Shown: positions 53,336 to 63,253, counted from the first letter of the stretch. The stretch: 64,000 bases of DNA from Tabrizicola sp. (GCF_016793705.1 NZ_JAEULO010000041.1:124001-188000), one strand, 5' to 3'. The notes: generated by a model not told the origin, from the letters alone. Program-made: numbers and translations.

Positions 53336-53938
53336 ATGTCCGAGGCTTTGCAGGAACTGGCCGCAATCATCGAGTTGAAGCAGGCGGATGCGGTGCAATC
53401 GGCGACCGTCGCCTTTGGCGAGCTGACGCTGGTCGCGAACCTTGCCCATCTGGAATCGCTGGTGGAATATCTGCGCGATGATGCCTCGTGCCGGTTCTCG
53501 ACCCTGGTCGACATCACCGCCGTCGACCACCCGGAACGCGCCCAGCGGTTCGACATGGTCTACCACTTGCTGTCGATGTACCGGAACCAGCGCATCCGCG
53601 TGAAGGTCGCGGTGCGCGAGGAGGAGATGGTGCCTTCGCTGGTCGCCATCCACCCCAGCGCCAACTGGTTCGAGCGCGAGGTGTTCGACATGTTCGGCAT
53701 CCTCTTCTCGGGCCACCCGGACCTGCGGCGCATCCTGACCGACTACGGCTTCCGGGGCTATCCTCTGCGCAAGGACTTCCCGACCACGGGCTACACTGAG
53801 GTTCGCTATGACGAGGCCTTGAAGCGTGTGGTCTATGAGCCGGTGAAGCTGGTGCAGGAATACCGGCAGTTCGATTTCATGAGCCCTTGGGAAGGGGCCG
53901 AATACATCCTTCCCGGTGACCAGAAGGGCGGTAAGTGA
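53336..53938 (+). CDS. nuoC: NADH-quinone oxidoreductase subunit C
   Basis: A 200-residue peripheral-arm subunit starting at 53336 with GTGAGG 5 bases upstream. Motifs: [55 protein letters not shown] and HPLRKDFP-like [18 protein letters not shown]. It is separate from NuoD, unlike the NuoCD fusion of enterobacteria. Its stop overlaps the start of an unrelated, AT-richer membrane gene. Confidence 0.95.
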   Translation: MSEALQELAAIIELKQADAVQSATVAFGELTLVANLAHLESLVEYLRDDASCRFSTLVDITAVDHPERAQRFDMVYHLLSMYRNQRIRVKVAVREEEMVPSLVAIHPSANWFEREVFDMFGILFSGHPDLRRILTDYGFRGYPLRKDFPTTGYTEVRYDEALKRVVYEPVKLVQEYRQFDFMSPWEGAEYILPGDQKGGK

Positions 53939-54273
53939 TGGATTTTATCCTGGGGTTGCTTCTGGTCTATGGACTGCCGTTGGTGATCGTACCGCTTTTC
54001 AGCTCTCGCTCGATTTTGTACGCGGGACTGGCTGGCTTCTTCTATCCAGGCTCGAAAGGACTCTTGCTTGGGGTAGTCGCCAGTTTCGTGACATACATCG
54101 TGCCCTATTTGCTGTTTGGCGCATTTATGGCTTCACCGGGATTACCGTTTTCTTGGACGATGATGTTCAACACTCCGCTCGTGGTTGTGATGACCATTTG
54201 TGCGATCTTGCACGCATACCTCGGCCAGCGTTTTGCCGTGTATGTGGCAAACAGGAATAGGGGCATCGCATGA
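53938..54273 (+). CDS. Small membrane protein of foreign composition inside the nuo operon
   Basis: A 111-residue protein with three or four transmembrane segments ([72 protein letters not shown]). G+C counted over 53941-54240 is 156 of 300 (52%), against about 73% in a sample of neighbouring nuoD. Its start overlaps the nuoC stop (TGATG) and its stop overlaps the nuoD start, so it is perfectly fitted into the operon. I recognise no family. Confidence 0.7.
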   Translation: MDFILGLLLVYGLPLVIVPLFSSRSILYAGLAGFFYPGSKGLLLGVVASFVTYIVPYLLFGAFMASPGLPFSWTMMFNTPLVVVMTICAILHAYLGQRFAVYVANRNRGIA

Positions 54274-55508
54274 TGGACGGGGATATCCGCCGAAACACCT
54301 ATAACGACGGCTCGAGTGATTTCGAGACCGGCGAGCAGCGCATCCGCAACTTCAACATCAACTTCGGGCCGCAGCACCCGGCGGCACACGGCGTGCTGCG
54401 TCTGGTGCTGGAGCTGGACGGCGAAATCGTCGAACGCTGCGACCCGCATATCGGCCTCTTGCACCGAGGGACCGAGAAGCTGATGGAGTCTCGGACCTAT
54501 CTCCAGAACCTGCCGTATTTCGACCGCCTCGACTATGTGGCGCCGATGAACCAGGAACATGCCTGGTGTCTGGCGATCGAGCGGCTGACCGGGACGGTGG
54601 TGCCGCGCCGGGCAAGCCTGATCCGGGTGCTGTATTCGGAAATCGGGCGCGTCCTGAACCACCTCCTGAACGTGACCACTCAGGCCATGGACGTGGGCGC
54701 GCTGACCCCGCCGCTCTGGGGCTTCGAGGAGCGCGAGAAGCTGATGGTCTTCTACGAACGCGCCTGCGGGGCACGTTTGCACGCGGCCTACTTCCGCCCG
54801 GGTGGGGTGCACCAGGACCTGACGCCGCAGCTGATCGACGACATCGACGCCTGGGCGGATGCCTTCCCCAAGGTGCTGGACGACATCGACGGCCTTCTCA
54901 CCGAGAACCGCATCTTCAAGCAGCGCAATGCCGATATCGGTATCGTGACCGAGAAGGACATTCAGGACTGGGGCTATTCGGGCGTGATGGTCCGCGGCTC
55001 GGGCCTCGCCTGGGACCTGCGCCGCGCGCAGCCTTACGAATGCTACGACGAGTTCGACTTCAAGATCCCCGTGGGCAAGAACGGCGACTGCTATGACCGC
55101 TATCTCTGCCGCATGGCCGAGATGCGCGAGTCGACCAAGATCATCAAGCAGGCCATCGCCAAGCTGCGGGTCGAGAAGGGTGACATCCTGGCGCGCGGCA
55201 AGATCACGCCGCCGAAGCGCGGCGAGATGAAGACCTCGATGGAGGCCTTGATCCACCACTTCAAGCTTTACACCGAGGGCTTCCACGTCCCGGCCGGCGA
55301 GGTCTATGCCGCCGTCGAAGCGCCGAAGGGCGAGTTCGGGGTCTATCTGGTGGCGGACGGGTCGAACAAACCCTACCGCGCCAAGATCCGCGCCCCGGGT
55401 TATCCGCACCTGCAGTCGCTGGACTTCCTGTGCAAGGGCCACCAGCTGGCCGACGTCTCGGCCATCATCGGCACGCTCGACATCGTGTTCGGGGAGGTCG
55501 ACCGGTGA
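54270..55508 (+). CDS. nuoD: NADH-quinone oxidoreductase subunit D
   Basis: A 412-residue subunit that with NuoB forms the quinone-reduction site. [25 protein letters not shown] and [21 protein letters not shown] are the conserved N-terminal motifs. [19 protein letters not shown] and [18 protein letters not shown] follow. The C-terminus ([30 protein letters not shown]) is complete. The start chosen is the ATG overlapping the preceding small gene. Confidence 0.97.
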   Translation: MMDGDIRRNTYNDGSSDFETGEQRIRNFNINFGPQHPAAHGVLRLVLELDGEIVERCDPHIGLLHRGTEKLMESRTYLQNLPYFDRLDYVAPMNQEHAWCLAIERLTGTVVPRRASLIRVLYSEIGRVLNHLLNVTTQAMDVGALTPPLWGFEEREKLMVFYERACGARLHAAYFRPGGVHQDLTPQLIDDIDAWADAFPKVLDDIDGLLTENRIFKQRNADIGIVTEKDIQDWGYSGVMVRGSGLAWDLRRAQPYECYDEFDFKIPVGKNGDCYDRYLCRMAEMRESTKIIKQAIAKLRVEKGDILARGKITPPKRGEMKTSMEALIHHFKLYTEGFHVPAGEVYAAVEAPKGEFGVYLVADGSNKPYRAKIRAPGYPHLQSLDFLCKGHQLADVSAIIGTLDIVFGEVDR

Positions 55509-55603
55509 TCGCCCTTGGCGTTGCTCCGTTTCTTCTGCTTGGGCTTCTGACCCTGCCGGTCGGCATGGTCGCGGCCCCCGCTCTTATCGCTGGAATCCTC
55601 TGA
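55505..55603 (+). CDS. 32-residue hydrophobic micro-protein between nuoD and nuoE
   Basis: GTG at 55505 overlaps the nuoD stop, and the TGA at 55601-55603 overlaps the nuoE ATG. The product, starting [20 protein letters not shown], is essentially one transmembrane helix. Overlaps on both sides argue that it is translated as a coupling peptide or a tiny complex I accessory. No homologue is known to me, and such short frames can arise by chance. Confidence 0.45.
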   Translation: MIALGVAPFLLLGLLTLPVGMVAAPALIAGIL

Positions 55604-56778
55604 TGCTGCGTCGCCTTCACCCCCACCAGCCCGCCTCATTCGCCTTCACTCCGGCGAACCTGGAATGGGCCAAGGGCCAGATCACCAAGTATCCGGCGGG
55701 CCGTCAGGCCAGCGCGATCATCCCGCTTCTGTGGCGTGCGCAGGAGCAGGAGGGCTGGCTCAGCCGCCCCGCCATCGAGCATGTCGCGGATATGCTGGGG
55801 ATGGCCTACATCCGGGCGCTGGAAGTGGCGACCTTCTACTTCATGTTCCAGCTGCAGCCGGTGGGGTCCGTCGCGCATGTGCAGATCTGCGGCACGACGT
55901 CCTGCATGATCTGCGGGGCCGAGGACCTGGTGGCGGTGGCGAAGGAGCTGATCGCCTCCACCCCGCACACGCTGTCGGCGGACGGGAAGTTCTCCTGGGA
56001 AGAGGTCGAGTGCATGGGGGCCTGTGCCAATGCTCCGATGGCGCAGATCGGCAAGGACTACTACGAGGACCTGACGGCTGCGAAGCTGCGCGAGTTGATC
56101 GGGCGCTTCTCGAAGGGTGAGGTGCCGGTGCCGGGGCCGCAGAACGGGCGCTATGCGGCAGAACCCATCGGGGGGCTGACCAGCCTGAAGGAGTTTGAAT
56201 CGGGCCGGAAGCAGTACAACGCCTCGGCGCAGCTGGCGGTGGACATCAAGGACACGGTGAAGCGGATCGACGGGACGGAAGTGCCGCTCTCGACCCCGTG
56301 GCTGGGCGTGGCAGCGCCGGTGAAGCCCGCGCGGGGCAAGCCGGTGGAACCGAAGCCCGGCGCGGGCGCGCCAGCGGATGCGACGGGCGCGACGGTGCAG
56401 GAGGCGAAGGCTTCGTCCAAGGGCAAGCCGAAGACGGACGGCAACGCGCCGAACGCGACGCCCCTGGCCACACCGGAGGCCAAGGCCCCGGCAGGTGCTG
56501 GCAAGAAGCCCAAGGCCCTGAAGGCCGCGCGGAAGGGCAAGGCGGACGATCTGAAGCTGATCCTCGGGATCGGGCCGAAGCTGGAGCTGCTGTGTCACAG
56601 TCTCGGCTTCTTCCACTTTGACCAGATCGCGGAATGGACCCCGGCCGAGATCGCCTGGGTCGACGAGAACCTGGAAGGCTTCAAGGGCCGCGTGACCCGT
56701 GACCGCTGGGTGGCGCAGGCGAAGATCCTGGCGGCGGGCGGCACGGTGGCCGAGGCGGAAGCGGCGGCGAAGGCATAG
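55603..56778 (+). CDS. nuoE: NADH-quinone oxidoreductase subunit E with C-terminal HhH extension
   Basis: A 391-residue protein, far longer than the usual 160-240. Residues 1-185 are Nuo[23 protein letters not shown], then the [2Fe-2S] ligands in [11 protein letters not shown] (Cys-x4-Cys) and [10 protein letters not shown] (Cys-x3-Cys). An Ala/Pro/Lys-rich linker (about 220-305) leads to a helix-hairpin-helix-like domain at 308-375 ([58 protein letters not shown]). The same domain ends the next gene. Its role is unknown. Confidence 0.93.
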   Translation: MLRRLHPHQPASFAFTPANLEWAKGQITKYPAGRQASAIIPLLWRAQEQEGWLSRPAIEHVADMLGMAYIRALEVATFYFMFQLQPVGSVAHVQICGTTSCMICGAEDLVAVAKELIASTPHTLSADGKFSWEEVECMGACANAPMAQIGKDYYEDLTAAKLRELIGRFSKGEVPVPGPQNGRYAAEPIGGLTSLKEFESGRKQYNASAQLAVDIKDTVKRIDGTEVPLSTPWLGVAAPVKPARGKPVEPKPGAGAPADATGATVQEAKASSKGKPKTDGNAPNATPLATPEAKAPAGAGKKPKALKAARKGKADDLKLILGIGPKLELLCHSLGFFHFDQIAEWTPAEIAWVDENLEGFKGRVTRDRWVAQAKILAAGGTVAEAEAAAKA

Positions 56779-56824
56779 GCGGACGGAAAAGAGGGCGGCT
56801 GGTCAGGTTCGGGAGTGAGGCAGG

Positions 56825-57715
56825 ATGCGCGACGGGGAGTATGAAACGACGATCGGCATCGGCGGCTGGGTCCTGGTGGGTCTTTCCGGGATCGTGGCCT
56901 TTGCCGTCCTGCGCGGCGTCATGAACTACCTTTTGTTCCCGGCGGTGGTCTTTGCGCTGGCCCTCGCCCTCATGGTCCTGCTGGTGCTCTACTGGCTGGC
57001 GGCAAAGATGACCCGCGACGAGGATGCAGAGGCGGCCCAGCGGGTGCGCCGGATCGTCCCGGGCTCGGGCGAGGGGCGGATCGAAGGGGTCGAGGGGGCA
57101 GGGGTTCCGGCAGTGAAGGCGGTTCCGGTGCGGCCCGAGGCGCTGAAGGCGCGCGTTGCCTCTTCGGTGGTGACGCCGCTGGCCGAGGTCGAGCCTGCGC
57201 CGATCATGGCGTCTCCGGTGCCGGCGGGTTCGGCTGCCGTGACTGAAGCTGTTCCGCCGATGTCTGATATCGCCCCGTTGGCCAAGGCGAAACCGAAGGC
57301 GAAACCGGCGGCGAAGCCGAGAGCGGCAACGAAGCCGAAGGCAGAGGCCGGGGCCGAAAAGGTTGCGGTGAAAGCCAAGGCCGAACCGAAGCCCAAGGCC
57401 GCCAAGCCCAAGGCCGAGAAAGCGGCGAAGCCTGCCGGTCTTGTCCGGCTGAAGGCACCGCGCAAGGGCAAGGCGGACGATCTGAAAGAGATCGAGGGCA
57501 TTGGCCCGGCGCTGGAGAAACTGGTCAATGGCATGGGCTTTTACCATTTCGACCAGATCGCCGCCTGGACCGACGCCGATGTCGCGCTGGTCGATGCCGA
57601 GATGAAGACCTTCAAGGGCCGCATCACCCGCGACAAATGGGTGGAACAGGCCCGGATCATCGTCACCGAAGGGCTTGAGGCCTTCCGCGAGCGCGCCCGG
57701 ACCAACGAGTATTGA
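56825..57715 (+). CDS. Membrane protein with Ala/Lys-rich linker and NuoE-like HhH domain
   Basis: A 296-residue protein. Two transmembrane helices at about 13-55 (GGWVLVGLSGIVAFAVLRG; LLFPAVVFALALALMVLLVLYWLAA) are followed by a low-complexity Ala/Pro/Lys linker (about 90-215, KAKPKAKPAAKPRAATKPK). The C-terminal domain is at about 216-285 ([58 protein letters not shown]) and is clearly paralogous to the NuoE tail. It may tether or organise complex I at the membrane (inference). Confidence 0.8.
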   Translation: MRDGEYETTIGIGGWVLVGLSGIVAFAVLRGVMNYLLFPAVVFALALALMVLLVLYWLAAKMTRDEDAEAAQRVRRIVPGSGEGRIEGVEGAGVPAVKAVPVRPEALKARVASSVVTPLAEVEPAPIMASPVPAGSAAVTEAVPPMSDIAPLAKAKPKAKPAAKPRAATKPKAEAGAEKVAVKAKAEPKPKAAKPKAEKAAKPAGLVRLKAPRKGKADDLKEIEGIGPALEKLVNGMGFYHFDQIAAWTDADVALVDAEMKTFKGRITRDKWVEQARIIVTEGLEAFRERARTNEY

Positions 57716-57720
57716 GAGAC

Positions 57721-57948
57721 ATGGCCGAGACCCGCCCCGATCCCGCCGACCTGAAACGCGCCCGACAGACGCGTCTGGTGGCCATCGTGCTGGCGGCGAC
57801 CATGATCCTGTGGATGGGCGCTCAGTTCGTGGGCGGACAACTGGGGTGGGAGACGCGGTTCGCGTTCCTCTTCGACCTTGCCGCCATCGCCGGCTTCGTC
57901 TGGGCGATGGTGGTGACGTATCAGATCTGGCGCGGACGCCGGGGTTAG
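57721..57948 (+). CDS. Small two-helix membrane protein (DUF5337-like)
   Basis: A 75-residue protein, [20 protein letters not shown] then two transmembrane helices ([41 protein letters not shown]) and a basic end. GAGAGA lies just upstream of the ATG. It matches my memory of DUF5337 proteins found before nuoF in Rhodobacteraceae. The location implies a complex I accessory or assembly role, unproven. Confidence 0.7.
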   Translation: MAETRPDPADLKRARQTRLVAIVLAATMILWMGAQFVGGQLGWETRFAFLFDLAAIAGFVWAMVVTYQIWRGRRG

Positions 57949-57958
57949 GAAGACCAAG

Positions 57959-59254
57959 ATGCTCAAGGATCAGGACCGCATTTTCACCAACCTCTACGGG
58001 ATGCATGACCGCAGCCTGAAGGGCGCGATGAAGCGCGGGCATTGGAACGGCACCGCCGACATCATCAAGCGCGGGCGTGACACGATCGTCGAGCAGGTCA
58101 AGGCCTCGGGTCTGCGGGGCCGGGGCGGCGCGGGCTTCCCGACGGGCCTCAAGTGGTCGTTCATGCCGAAGCAGTCGGACGGGCGGCCGTCCTATCTGGT
58201 GATCAACGCCGACGAGTCCGAGCCGGGCACCTGCAAGGACCGGGAGATCATGCGGCACGACCCGCATACGCTGATCGAGGGGGCGCTGATCGCCAGTTTC
58301 GCGATGGGGGCGAACACCTGCTACATCTACATCCGCGGCGAATACATCCGCGAGCGCGAGGCGCTGCAGGCGGCCATCGACGAATGCTATGACGCGGGCC
58401 TTCTGGGCAAGAATGCCGCCAAGTCGGGCTGGGACTTCGACCTGTACCTGCACCACGGGGCCGGGGCCTATATCTGCGGCGAGGAGACGGCCCTTCTGGA
58501 AAGCCTGGAAGGCAAGAAGGGCATGCCCCGGATGAAGCCGCCGTTCCCGGCGGGATCGGGGCTTTACGGCTGCCCGACCACGGTGAACAACGTGGAGTCG
58601 ATTGCCGTGGTGCCGACGATCCTGCGGCGCGGCTCGGACTGGTTCGCAAGCTTCGGGCGGCCGAACAACACGGGGACCAAGCTTTTCGGCATCTCGGGCC
58701 ATGTGATGCAGCCCTGCGTCGTGGAAGAGGCGATGTCGATCCCGCTGAAAGAGCTTCTGGACCGGCATTGCGGCGGTGTGCGCGGCGGCTGGAAGAACAT
58801 CAAGGCGGTGATCCCCGGCGGGTCCTCGGTGCCGCTCTTGACCCAGTCGCAATGCGACGACGCGATCATGGATTTCGACTGGCTGCGCGAGCAGCGCTCG
58901 GGCCTTGGGACGGCGGCAGTCATCGTGATGGACCAGTCGACCGACGTCATCAAGGCGATCTGGCGGCTGTCGAAGTTCTACAAGCACGAAAGCTGCGGCC
59001 AGTGCACCCCCTGCCGCGAGGGCACCGGCTGGATGATGCGGGTCATGGATCGGCTGGTCAGGGGCGAGGCGGAGGTCGAGGAGATCGACATGCTGCTGTC
59101 GGTGACGAAGCAGGTCGAGGGCCACACGATCTGCGCGCTCGGCGATGCGGCGGCCTGGCCGATCCAGGGTTTGATCCGCGCCTTCCGCGACGAGATCGAG
59201 GACCGGATCAAGGCCAAGCGCACCGGCCGGGTCACGGCGGTCGCGGCGGAGTGA
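57959..59254 (+). CDS. nuoF: NADH-quinone oxidoreductase subunit F (NADH/FMN site)
   Basis: A 431-residue subunit that oxidises NADH. The FMN/NADH loop is [16 protein letters not shown] near residue 60 with [30 protein letters not shown] and [20 protein letters not shown] follow. The N3 [4Fe-4S] ligands are in [15 protein letters not shown] and the distant [16 protein letters not shown]. All catalytic features are present. Its stop overlaps a small secreted-protein gene by one base. Confidence 0.97.
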   Translation: MLKDQDRIFTNLYGMHDRSLKGAMKRGHWNGTADIIKRGRDTIVEQVKASGLRGRGGAGFPTGLKWSFMPKQSDGRPSYLVINADESEPGTCKDREIMRHDPHTLIEGALIASFAMGANTCYIYIRGEYIREREALQAAIDECYDAGLLGKNAAKSGWDFDLYLHHGAGAYICGEETALLESLEGKKGMPRMKPPFPAGSGLYGCPTTVNNVESIAVVPTILRRGSDWFASFGRPNNTGTKLFGISGHVMQPCVVEEAMSIPLKELLDRHCGGVRGGWKNIKAVIPGGSSVPLLTQSQCDDAIMDFDWLREQRSGLGTAAVIVMDQSTDVIKAIWRLSKFYKHESCGQCTPCREGTGWMMRVMDRLVRGEAEVEEIDMLLSVTKQVEGHTICALGDAAAWPIQGLIRAFRDEIEDRIKAKRTGRVTAVAAE

Positions 59255-59499
59255 TGCGGATGGCGCTGGCCCTTTCGGTGACTTTGGCGCAGGCCGCCTG
59301 CGTGGGAACGGCAGCACCCGTCCCCGCCTCGCGCGAGCCTGTGCGCGTCACCAACAACGGCCAGCCGTTCCAGATGTGGGAAGGGGCGGCTGCCCGCAAG
59401 GCGGCGGATGCGGCTTGCGGCGGGAAGGTCAGGGTCTCGATCTACGACCGCTTCGACCGGGCGACCGGCGAATGGGTCTATCCGGAGGGTTGCGCATGA
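59254..59499 (+). CDS. Small exported protein in the nuo operon
   Basis: An 81-residue product starting at the ATG that shares a base with the nuoF stop. [20 protein letters not shown] is a signal sequence. The Cys at residue 16 could be lipidated, but its -3 position (Gln) is not a good lipobox. The mature part (VRVTNNGQPFQMWEGAAARKAADAACGGKVRVSIYDRFDR) is soluble with further Cys residues. No family recognised. Confidence 0.6.
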   Translation: MRMALALSVTLAQAACVGTAAPVPASREPVRVTNNGQPFQMWEGAAARKAADAACGGKVRVSIYDRFDRATGEWVYPEGCA

Positions 59500-59604
59500 C
59501 ATCTGCCGTCATCCCCGGTCACAAACCGCTGATAACGCGGGTTTGTCATGGCATATCAAGGGGCTTTACCCCCATCTCCGCGGCACGAGCAGCAGTCGGT
59601 CGTC

Positions 59605-59621
59605 GGCTGCTAAAAGCAGCC
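59605..59621 (+). promoter_or_regulatory. Hairpin abutting the ribosome site of the next gene
   Basis: GGCTGC (59605-59610) pairs perfectly with GCAGCC (59616-59621) around TAAAA. The strong Shine-Dalgarno AAGGAGG starts at the next base (59622). A second imperfect hairpin with arms ACAAACCGC and GCGGGTTTGT lies at about 59521-59548. The 134-base spacing (59500-59633) is long for this tightly packed operon. Confidence 0.5.
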
Positions 59622-59633
59622 AAGGAGGCCAAC

Positions 59634-60041
59634 ATGCTTCGCACCATCAAGACCATCGCCCTGACCCTTGCCGTCAGCGCCACGCCCGCACTGGCACTGG
59701 TGCCGATCAACGAAGAGCCGGTGATCCGCGACAAGCTTCTGCAGGGGTTCATCGGCGACGCCATCGCCGACAACTGCCCGACGATGGAGGCCCGCAAGCT
59801 GCGCGCCCTGGGCGAGTTGAACTCCTTGCGCGACTACGCGTTGAAGCAGGGCTATGAGGCGGACGTGGTGCGGGAATTCGTCACCTCGAAGGAAGAGAAG
59901 AAGAAGTTCAAGGCCGAGGCGGCCGAGTGGCTGAAGGCCAAGGGCGCCGAGCCGGGGAACCCCGACGCCTATTGCCGGATCGGCGAAGAGGAAATCTCCA
60001 AGGAAAGCCTGATCGGCTATCTGTTGAGGTCGAAGAAGTGA
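59634..60041 (+). CDS. Exported protein, DUF5333-like
   Basis: A 135-residue protein with Sec signal MLRTIKTIALTLAVSATPALA and AAGGAGG 5 bases before the ATG. The mature part is helical and charged (DKLLQGFIGDAIADNCPTME; ELNSLRDYALKQGYEADVV; SKEEKKKFKAEAAEWLKAK; AYCRIGEEEISKESLIGYLL) with two Cys residues. It resembles DUF5333 proteins of Rhodobacteraceae nuo operons. A periplasmic location suggests a role outside electron transfer. Confidence 0.72.
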   Translation: MLRTIKTIALTLAVSATPALALVPINEEPVIRDKLLQGFIGDAIADNCPTMEARKLRALGELNSLRDYALKQGYEADVVREFVTSKEEKKKFKAEAAEWLKAKGAEPGNPDAYCRIGEEEISKESLIGYLLRSKK

Positions 60042-60541
60042 ACCAGTCGTCCGGCATGCATCTGGCCGAGTTGAACGTGGGGCGCCTTCTGGCCCCCACC
60101 GACGACCCGCGCGTGGCCGAGTTCATGGCTGCGCTCGACCGGGTGAACGGGATGGGCAAGCGGATGCCCGGGTTCGTCTGGATGATGGAAGGCTCGGGCG
60201 AGCCCGGCACCGGGAACACCGAAACCAAGATCGGCGGCGACCCGCAGTTCGTGTCGAACCTCACGGTCTGGGAAAGCGTGGAAACGCTGGAGCATTTCGT
60301 CTTCAACACCGTCCATCGCGCCTTCTATGAGCGGCGGGCTGAGTGGTTCGAGGTGCTGGGCCGGATGCATTTCGTCATGTGGTGGGTGCCTGCGGGGCAC
60401 CGTCCCACGCTGGACGAGGCGCTGGAGCGGCTGGCGCATCTGGAGGCGCAGGGCGACAGCGACCATGCCTTCGGCTGGAAATATCTGAAAGAAGCGCAGG
60501 CGTGGAAGACCCACGGCTGCGCGCAAGTGGCGGCGGAGTAG
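60038..60541 (+). CDS. DUF3291-domain protein
   Basis: A 167-residue cytoplasmic protein. GTG at 60038 overlaps the previous stop (GTGA); an ATG at 60056 is an alternative. It reads HLAELNVGRLLAPTDDPRVAEFMAALDRVN, MPGFVWMMEGSG, NLTVWESVETLEHFVFNTVHRAFYERRAEWFE and MHFVMWWVPAGHRPTLDEALERLAHLE, the typical DUF3291 (monooxygenase-like ferredoxin-fold) sequence. A role in complex I is not established. Confidence 0.82.
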   Translation: MNQSSGMHLAELNVGRLLAPTDDPRVAEFMAALDRVNGMGKRMPGFVWMMEGSGEPGTGNTETKIGGDPQFVSNLTVWESVETLEHFVFNTVHRAFYERRAEWFEVLGRMHFVMWWVPAGHRPTLDEALERLAHLEAQGDSDHAFGWKYLKEAQAWKTHGCAQVAAE

Positions 60542-60545
60542 GGCG

Positions 60546-60797
60546 ATGGCAGAGTTGGAAGACAATGTCGTGCTGCGGCTCCTGCGGGAGATCCGCGGGC
60601 AGCAAGTTGACGACGGTCGCCGGTTGCAGCGCGTCGAGCGCCACATCGAAGAAATGCGGGATCAGGTTGCTACCGCCATAGGCATGGCTGGAATGGCCTC
60701 GGCTGCGACAGAGCAGCATGGCGAGGGCATGGACGAAATCCGCGACGAGATTGCGGCGTTGAAGCGCCGGGTGCAGGAACTGGAAGCACGGAAATGA
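60546..60797 (+). CDS. Small coiled-coil protein
   Basis: An 83-residue, strongly helical protein. [20 protein letters not shown] and [20 protein letters not shown] suggest a first coiled coil, and [28 protein letters not shown] a second. A slightly hydrophobic centre (GMAGMASAA) separates them. The stop overlaps nuoG by 4 bases. Family unknown to me; similar small coiled coils occur widely as regulators or scaffolds. Confidence 0.65.
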   Translation: MAELEDNVVLRLLREIRGQQVDDGRRLQRVERHIEEMRDQVATAIGMAGMASAATEQHGEGMDEIRDEIAALKRRVQELEARK

Positions 60798-62815
60798 CCA
60801 ACCTCAAGAAAATCAGCATCGACGGGATCGAGGTCGAGGTCGATGGCGCGATGACCATCATCCAGGCGGCGGAAGCGGCCGGGGTGGAGATCCCGCGCTT
60901 CTGCTACCATGAGCGGCTGTCGATCGCCGGGAACTGCCGGATGTGCCTTGTGGAAGTCGTCGGCGGCCCGCCGAAGCCTGCTGCGAGCTGTGCGATGCAG
61001 GTGCGCGACCTGCGGCCCGGGCCGAACGGCGAGGCGCCGGTGGTGAAGACCACCTCGCCGATGGTGAAGAAGGCGCGTGAGGGGGTGATGGAGTTCCTGC
61101 TCATCAACCACCCGCTCGATTGCCCGATCTGCGACCAGGGTGGCGAGTGTGATCTTCAGGATCAGGCGATGGCCTATGGCGTCGACTTCAGCCGCTACCG
61201 CGAGCCGAAGCGTGCGTCGGAAGACCTGAACCTCGGCCCGCTGGTCGAGACGAAGATGACGCGCTGCATCTCCTGTACCCGCTGCGTGCGCTTCACGACC
61301 GAGGTCGCCGGGATCACCCAGATGGGCCAGACGGGCCGGGGGGAAGACAGCGAGATCACCAGCTACCTGAACATGACGCTGGATTCGAACCTGCAGGGCA
61401 ACATCATCGACCTGTGCCCGGTGGGGGCGCTGACCTCGAAGCCCTATGCCTTCACGGCGCGGCCCTGGGAGCTGACGAAGACCGAGAGCATCGACGTGAT
61501 GGATGCGCTGGGGTCGAACATCCGCATCGACACCAAGGGCCGCGAAGTCATGCGCTTCCTGCCGCGCAACCATGACGGCGTGAACGAGGAATGGATCAGC
61601 GACAAGACCCGCTTCGTCTGGGATGGCCTCCGCCGTCAGCGGCTGGACACGCCTTATGTGCGCGAGAACGGGCGCCTGCGGAAAGCCTCGTGGGGTGAGG
61701 CGCTGACCAAGGCGGCGGCCGCCATGAAGGGCAAGAAGGTCGCCGGTCTCGTGGGCGATCTGGTGTCGACGGAAGCGGCATATTCGTTGAAAACGCTGAT
61801 CGAAGGGATCGGCGGCCATGTCGAGTGCCGCACCGATGGGGCGAAGCTGCCGGTCGGCAACCGCTCGGCCTATGTCGGCACGGCGAAGATCGAGGACATC
61901 GACAGCGCCAAGGTGATCCTGTTGATCGGGACCAACCCGCGGGTGGAAAGCCCGGTGCTGAACGCCCGCATCCGCAAGGCCTGGACCAATGGCGCGATGG
62001 TGGGGCTCTTCGGTGAAAAGGTCGACCTGACCTATGACTACAAGCACATGGGCACCGACCGGGCCGCGCTGGTCGATCTGGTGGGCCGCGTGACCCAGAA
62101 GGGCAACACGCTGGTCATCATCGGCCAGGGCGCGATCAACGAGGCCGATGGCGAGGCGGTTCTGAGCCAGGCGATGGCCTATGCTCAAGGTGCGGGCGGC
62201 AAGCTTCTGGTGCTGCACACGGCGGCGGGCCGGGTCGGCGCGATGGACGTGGGCGCCGTGACGGAGGGCGGGCTGTCGAAGGCGACCGAAGGCGCGCAGG
62301 TGATCTACAACCTTGGCGCCGATGAGGTCGAGATCAGCCGCGACGGGGCGGATGCGCCTTTCGTGATCTATCAGGGGTCGCATGGCGACCGGGGCGCGAA
62401 CCGGGCGGACATCATCCTGCCGGGCGCGGCCTATACCGAGGAAAACGGGCTGTTCGTCAACACCGAGGGGCGGCCGCAACTGGCCTTCCGCGCCGGGTTT
62501 GCCCCCGGCGAGGCGAAGGAAAACTGGGCGATCCTGCGGGCGCTGTCGGCCGAGGTTGGCCAGCAACTGCCGTGGGATTCGCTGGCGGGCCTGCGGTCGG
62601 CGCTGGTCAAGGCGCATCCGCACCTGGGCCGGATCGACGAGGTGCCGGAGAACCAGTGGCAACCGCTGGAGGTCAAGCTTCCGGCCAAGGCCACCTTCCG
62701 CAATGCGATCAAGGACTTCTACCTGACCAATCCCATCGCGCGGGCGTCCACGGTGATGGCGGAACTGAGCGCGCTGGCCAAGGCCCGCGCCGTGGCCCCG
62801 ATTGCGGCGGAGTAA
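60794..62815 (+). CDS. nuoG: NADH-quinone oxidoreductase subunit G
   Basis: A 673-residue iron-sulfur subunit. N-terminal [2Fe-2S]: [20 protein letters not shown] with a later Cys in PAASCAMQV. The His-coordinated cluster is in [22 protein letters not shown], and the next [4Fe-4S] in [15 protein letters not shown] plus [14 protein letters not shown]. From about 240 a molybdopterin-oxidoreductase-like domain without cofactor follows ([47 protein letters not shown]). Length fits the shorter alphaproteobacterial/mitochondrial type and not the E. coli one. Confidence 0.97.
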   Translation: MTNLKKISIDGIEVEVDGAMTIIQAAEAAGVEIPRFCYHERLSIAGNCRMCLVEVVGGPPKPAASCAMQVRDLRPGPNGEAPVVKTTSPMVKKAREGVMEFLLINHPLDCPICDQGGECDLQDQAMAYGVDFSRYREPKRASEDLNLGPLVETKMTRCISCTRCVRFTTEVAGITQMGQTGRGEDSEITSYLNMTLDSNLQGNIIDLCPVGALTSKPYAFTARPWELTKTESIDVMDALGSNIRIDTKGREVMRFLPRNHDGVNEEWISDKTRFVWDGLRRQRLDTPYVRENGRLRKASWGEALTKAAAAMKGKKVAGLVGDLVSTEAAYSLKTLIEGIGGHVECRTDGAKLPVGNRSAYVGTAKIEDIDSAKVILLIGTNPRVESPVLNARIRKAWTNGAMVGLFGEKVDLTYDYKHMGTDRAALVDLVGRVTQKGNTLVIIGQGAINEADGEAVLSQAMAYAQGAGGKLLVLHTAAGRVGAMDVGAVTEGGLSKATEGAQVIYNLGADEVEISRDGADAPFVIYQGSHGDRGANRADIILPGAAYTEENGLFVNTEGRPQLAFRAGFAPGEAKENWAILRALSAEVGQQLPWDSLAGLRSALVKAHPHLGRIDEVPENQWQPLEVKLPAKATFRNAIKDFYLTNPIARASTVMAELSALAKARAVAPIAAE

Positions 62816-62816
62816 G

Positions 62817-63224
62817 ATGACACAGCGCCTCTCCCTTCTGGCCACCCTTGGCACCGCGACAGCGGCGCTGGGGGCTTGCGCGCCCGCCGGAGAGGTGCCA
62901 GAGGAGCGCGGGCAGACGGCGGTCTATCAGGGGGTCTCGACCATCCTGCTCGACACCGACATGGTCAGCTTCAGCGTCGCCATGCAGGGCGCGAAGGACC
63001 GGGCCGATGTCGAGGCCTATGGCCGCTGCGCGGCGGCGCAATATGCGCTGGATCAAGGCTTTGGCTTCGCACGGCAAGTGCGAACCATCGTGAAGAAGCA
63101 AGGGCAGACGTGGTACGGAGATGCGGTTTACCTCATCTCGGCTGGGCTGCCCGAGGGCCTGCGCACCGTGGACGCCGAAGTGGTGGCGGGCGAGTGCGTC
63201 GAGCTTGGAATACCGACCCGGTAG
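62817..63224 (+). CDS. Small lipoprotein between nuoG and nuoH
   Basis: A 135-residue protein starting 1 base after the nuoG stop. MTQRLSLLATLGTATAALGACAPAG has a lipobox LGAC. The mature part (TAVYQGVSTILLDTDMVSFSVAMQGAKDRADVEAYGRCAAAQYAL; FGFARQVRTIVKKQG; TWYGDAVYLISAGLPEGLRTVDAEVV) is soluble with two Cys residues. Family not recognised; similarly placed lipoproteins occur in related nuo operons as far as I recall. Confidence 0.7.
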   Translation: MTQRLSLLATLGTATAALGACAPAGEVPEERGQTAVYQGVSTILLDTDMVSFSVAMQGAKDRADVEAYGRCAAAQYALDQGFGFARQVRTIVKKQGQTWYGDAVYLISAGLPEGLRTVDAEVVAGECVELGIPTR

Positions 63225-63253
63225 GGATGGCGGTTTGAGGATGAGGGACTGAG

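Noticed and set aside
55306-56778. NuoE with a long N-terminal extension
   Set aside because: The extra codons lie in the wrong frame of nuoD; NuoE homology begins at the ATG at 55603.
56681-59317. An 878-codon minus-strand frame over the NuoE-NuoF region
   Set aside because: Same antisense effect; nuoF and its neighbours on the plus strand have complete motifs and overlapping starts and stops.
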